DNA of 64,000 nucleotides, taken from contig JACKOB010000002.1 of the NCBI GenBank assembly GCA_024234575.1, forward strand, positions 186,001 to 250,000, in the 5' to 3' direction. Source of the stretch: Hahellaceae bacterium. Lineage in GTDB: Bacteria > Pseudomonadota > Gammaproteobacteria > Pseudomonadales > Oleiphilaceae. A program made the position numbers and the translations under genes. The notes beneath the pieces are model-generated. The model had not been told where the DNA came from. It made no database searches and saw only the letters and a program-made list of their open reading frames with translations. Positions within the stretch are counted from its first letter, which is position 1, and the number at the start of each line of letters is the position of its first letter. Positions 63,101 through 64,000 of the stretch are shown here, piece by piece.

Positions 63101-64000
63101 CTACTGCTGGCTCTGGCGAGGCAGGCTTTTTATAGGAACTAAGATACTTACTTAAATCCAGGTCGGGCAGGATATTCTGCCGCACCAAAACCTGATTTAG
63201 TTCGTTGTAGAGGTCTTCCAGTTTTCTTAAGACCGACATTTCAAAGGTACGGTAATAAACCTTTTCTGCCTGCTTTGGCATACGCAGCTGACTTGCCGCA
63301 TTTTTAAACGCCTGACAGATCAACGCCGGGCCAAAGGGATTCTGATGCCCGGTTTCATTAATCACGCCAACCTTATCAAGACGCATTTTTAGTTGTAGCA
63401 ATGCACCTCGGTAAAGCGTTTCGGCCTTAGTGATCATGACTTTAATGGTCAGCCAGTCTTCAAACTCATGCTTATCAACCACCGCCAGGCTCAGATTTTC
63501 GCCGTTTGGCCCCGTTTCTGGCAGCCCCTTGAGGGGCATTTGCAATTGATCAAAGTAAGCGTGCATCAGCACTGGCTTACGACGGGCGATGTTGTTGACG
63601 CAGTCCATAATTTCATTAGCGACCTGGTCACTAATGGCATGAGTCGCCGCCTCTCTCAACGCGACATCAACATCATCATAAAACGCATCCATTAATGGTT
63701 CGGTAAAGCGCTCAATGGCTTTACCACACTGACGAATCACAAAAGCCGCCTTGTTATTGTCCGATGACATGCGCGCCTCTTCTGCAGGGGCACCACAAAG
63801 CGTTAGTAACGCAGCAAACGTGGCGGGCTCTGAGTGGGTGTACATCACCCCCATCGCCCCCTCAATCAGCCTCACCGGCTTTACCGTGACTTTATGAGGT
63901 TTATCACCTATACGAAACAGAACGTCGATAGAGCACTCTTCCTGCCGGCCCACGATAAAGTGAATCCGGTCGGCAATGTCGGCATCAAATTTGATGAACA
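60102..64000 (-). CDS. DUF1631 protein fused to degenerate GGDEF and EAL domains (5' end outside window)
   Basis: The frame enters from the right edge without a stop; the visible part exceeds 1290 residues. Counting from the GTG at 63953: a DUF1631 region occupies about 30-800, with a Pro/Ala/Lys-rich linker at about 280-380 and the family end IGDWIKYSKDPES...FVFVNHQGMKVVELELIKLA near 760. A GGDEF domain follows (DLRQFRIINDSAGYDAGD) with GGNEF instead of GGDEF and no I-site. Then comes an EAL domain with YEILL in place of EAL, LGSFGAG in place of DDFGTG and VASQVED in place of VAEGVE. Catalysis is unlikely; a c-di-GMP sensing or RNA/protein-binding scaffold is more plausible. Confidence 0.85.
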   Translation of the reverse strand, partial: FIKFDADIADRIHFIVGRQEECSIDVLFRIGDKPHKVTVKPVRLIEGAMGVMYTHSEPATFAALLTLCGAPAEEARMSSDNNKAAFVIRQCGKAIERFTEPLMDAFYDDVDVALREAATHAISDQVANEIMDCVNNIARRKPVLMHAYFDQLQMPLKGLPETGPNGENLSLAVVDKHEFEDWLTIKVMITKAETLYRGALLQLKMRLDKVGVINETGHQNPFGPALICQAFKNAASQLRMPKQAEKVYYRTFEMSVLRKLEDLYNELNQVLVRQNILPDLDLSKYLSSYKKPASPEPAVAKKNTPEKTTSEGVGAGKKETPAADAGGKSTIPDRGKPEPGTAAVAKEPAIPLPDVEETAVAEKGNVRFVPKGMVKPTITPKPLADVNWERTREENLKLAMRPPFSEEPVGSEVSAQASFTQNRQSAEAVFKTVQNLFAVLEQSRNPGKKSAAEVAEMSAKPKWNPVELQKSLQKLQAVSLHKPAEVEQSTLSDRVRQQIKEASDDKILAPEQEETLDVVDRFFASMKGNQKLTEQAKAQLSHLQVPVLKVLLKDKQFFDDKDSPVRAVINRIAQLGVKGGRPSPAQQQRIDGVIERISREFDQDTGVFDEVLGELDELIDRQNLLYRRNVERVVSAAEGTSKLEDAKRVVGLEIERRIAGRKIPKAVVSLINGGWRDLLSLTFIRQGEESQAWLDYLSVLDTLVAYGDNPHMDVNLPELLRIIQEGLSSISSNHMPSGNIRDELKRFIVGSKERPPEMIEMPPQAEESESADLALLAESRQRSLQRWVARAQKMKIGDWIKYSKDPESPQHMRLVWIAKGFSKFVFVNHQGMKVVELELIKLATLLQKEIATPEPDYEVPVVDESLDNMVKQVYEQLSFASTHDDITGLANRKEIERAVDGFLDLVSEDGPCSIIHLDLRQFRIINDSAGYDAGDKLLETVAGLLRSYAPKGAVLGRMGGNEFAVVLRQHSVEPLARHLIKSIHEHRFEWDGKQYDLSVSVGVAVANEYLTNAERLLNAAESACRNAKKLGYNRLYTYNAEQDNFSQQEQIVAKVAGFKDLNKERVLLRCQKVIPLKPDVALSTHYEILLSIYDDVGHLIPAREFVRTAELYNRMQTVDRWVVGHMLDWMVENKAAMEVMGSLCINLSGHSLNDEELLEFIYDRMSQKKSPLEKVCFEITEASAISNINDVADFMTELKETGCRFCLGSFGAGMSSYQFLKSLPVDMIKIDGSFTKDLAKNAADRAIVNSMTEMVHLMGREVVASQVEDKASLEILKSMGVDYAQGYCIEKPRLINSF

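Noticed and set aside
62209-63135. Long plus-strand open frame (308 codons)
   Set aside because: It lies fully antisense to the DUF1631 gene, is Ser/Cys/Thr/Leu-rich without family motifs, and has no SD; it is a reading-frame shadow of the Pro/Ala-rich linker.
1-64000. CRISPR array, tRNA, rRNA, IS elements, prophage genes
   Set aside because: No regularly spaced repeats, cloverleaf-like sequences, transposase or phage proteins were found by reading.

Overview
This 64-kb window is chromosomal DNA of a free-living gammaproteobacterium, most likely a marine one near the Cellvibrionales/Pseudomonadales. The call rests on gene order and protein families; no rRNA or other taxonomic marker is present. 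Two conserved blocks match what I recall of the Pseudomonas aeruginosa chromosome: apaH-rsmA-pdxA-surA-lptD/amgK-murU-djlA and rpe-gph-trpE-trpGDC-crp-osmC-speD. Here they are spread out by two accessory blocks (about 13-27 kb and 33-53 kb). Coding density is high. I see no tRNA, rRNA, IS element, prophage or CRISPR array.

Layout. 0-3.2 kb: tail of a probable prephenate dehydratase-like gene, an inositol-phosphatase family gene, a periplasmic binding protein, thiG and thiS. 3.2-13 kb: a minus-strand envelope, cofactor and ribosome-maturation operon (lptD, surA, pdxA, rsmA, apaH, DUF423), divergent from amgK-murU-djlA (peptidoglycan recycling and a membrane co-chaperone). 13-18 kb: a LysR regulator, a small ADP-ribosyltransferase-like protein of unknown role, isocitrate lyase and a long-form purC. 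18-24.3 kb: the most striking locus, a full mtrC-mtrA-mtrB extracellular electron conduit (two decaheme cytochromes plus an outer-membrane porin), with a divergent dihaem cytochrome c. 24.5-26.8 kb: an SDR reductase and a DUF3530 protein. 27-32.8 kb: rpe, gph, trpE, trpG, trpD, trpC.

32.9-53 kb is a second accessory block: a GST, a BLUF blue-light sensor, a VF530-domain protein with a basic tail, a second periplasmic binding protein, a TetR-MFP-RND efflux operon, two neighbouring DJ-1 superfamily genes (one a GlxA-type activator), a DUF2167 membrane protein, a chemoreceptor fused to PilZ, alanine dehydrogenase, a CpxP/CpxR/CpxA envelope-stress set with a candidate CpxR box, an rRNA methyltransferase and a Cache-GGDEF diguanylate cyclase. 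53-64 kb: crp, a YhfA-like osmC gene, VOC and 4-OT enzymes, an MFS transporter, speD, phosphoribulokinase (no RuBisCO in view), a Ycf46-like AAA ATPase, and a very large DUF1631-GGDEF-EAL protein that runs off the right edge.

Themes. Electrons could pass from the periplasm through MtrA/MtrB to surface MtrC, with the dihaem cytochrome as a possible feeder, but no CymA-type quinol dehydrogenase is present here. c-di-GMP signalling recurs (an active-looking cyclase, a PilZ receptor, a degenerate GGDEF/EAL protein). Envelope biogenesis and stress (LptD, SurA, Cpx, RND efflux) is the other recurring function. Start codons were set from visible Shine-Dalgarno sequences and family lengths; several are GTG or TTG.
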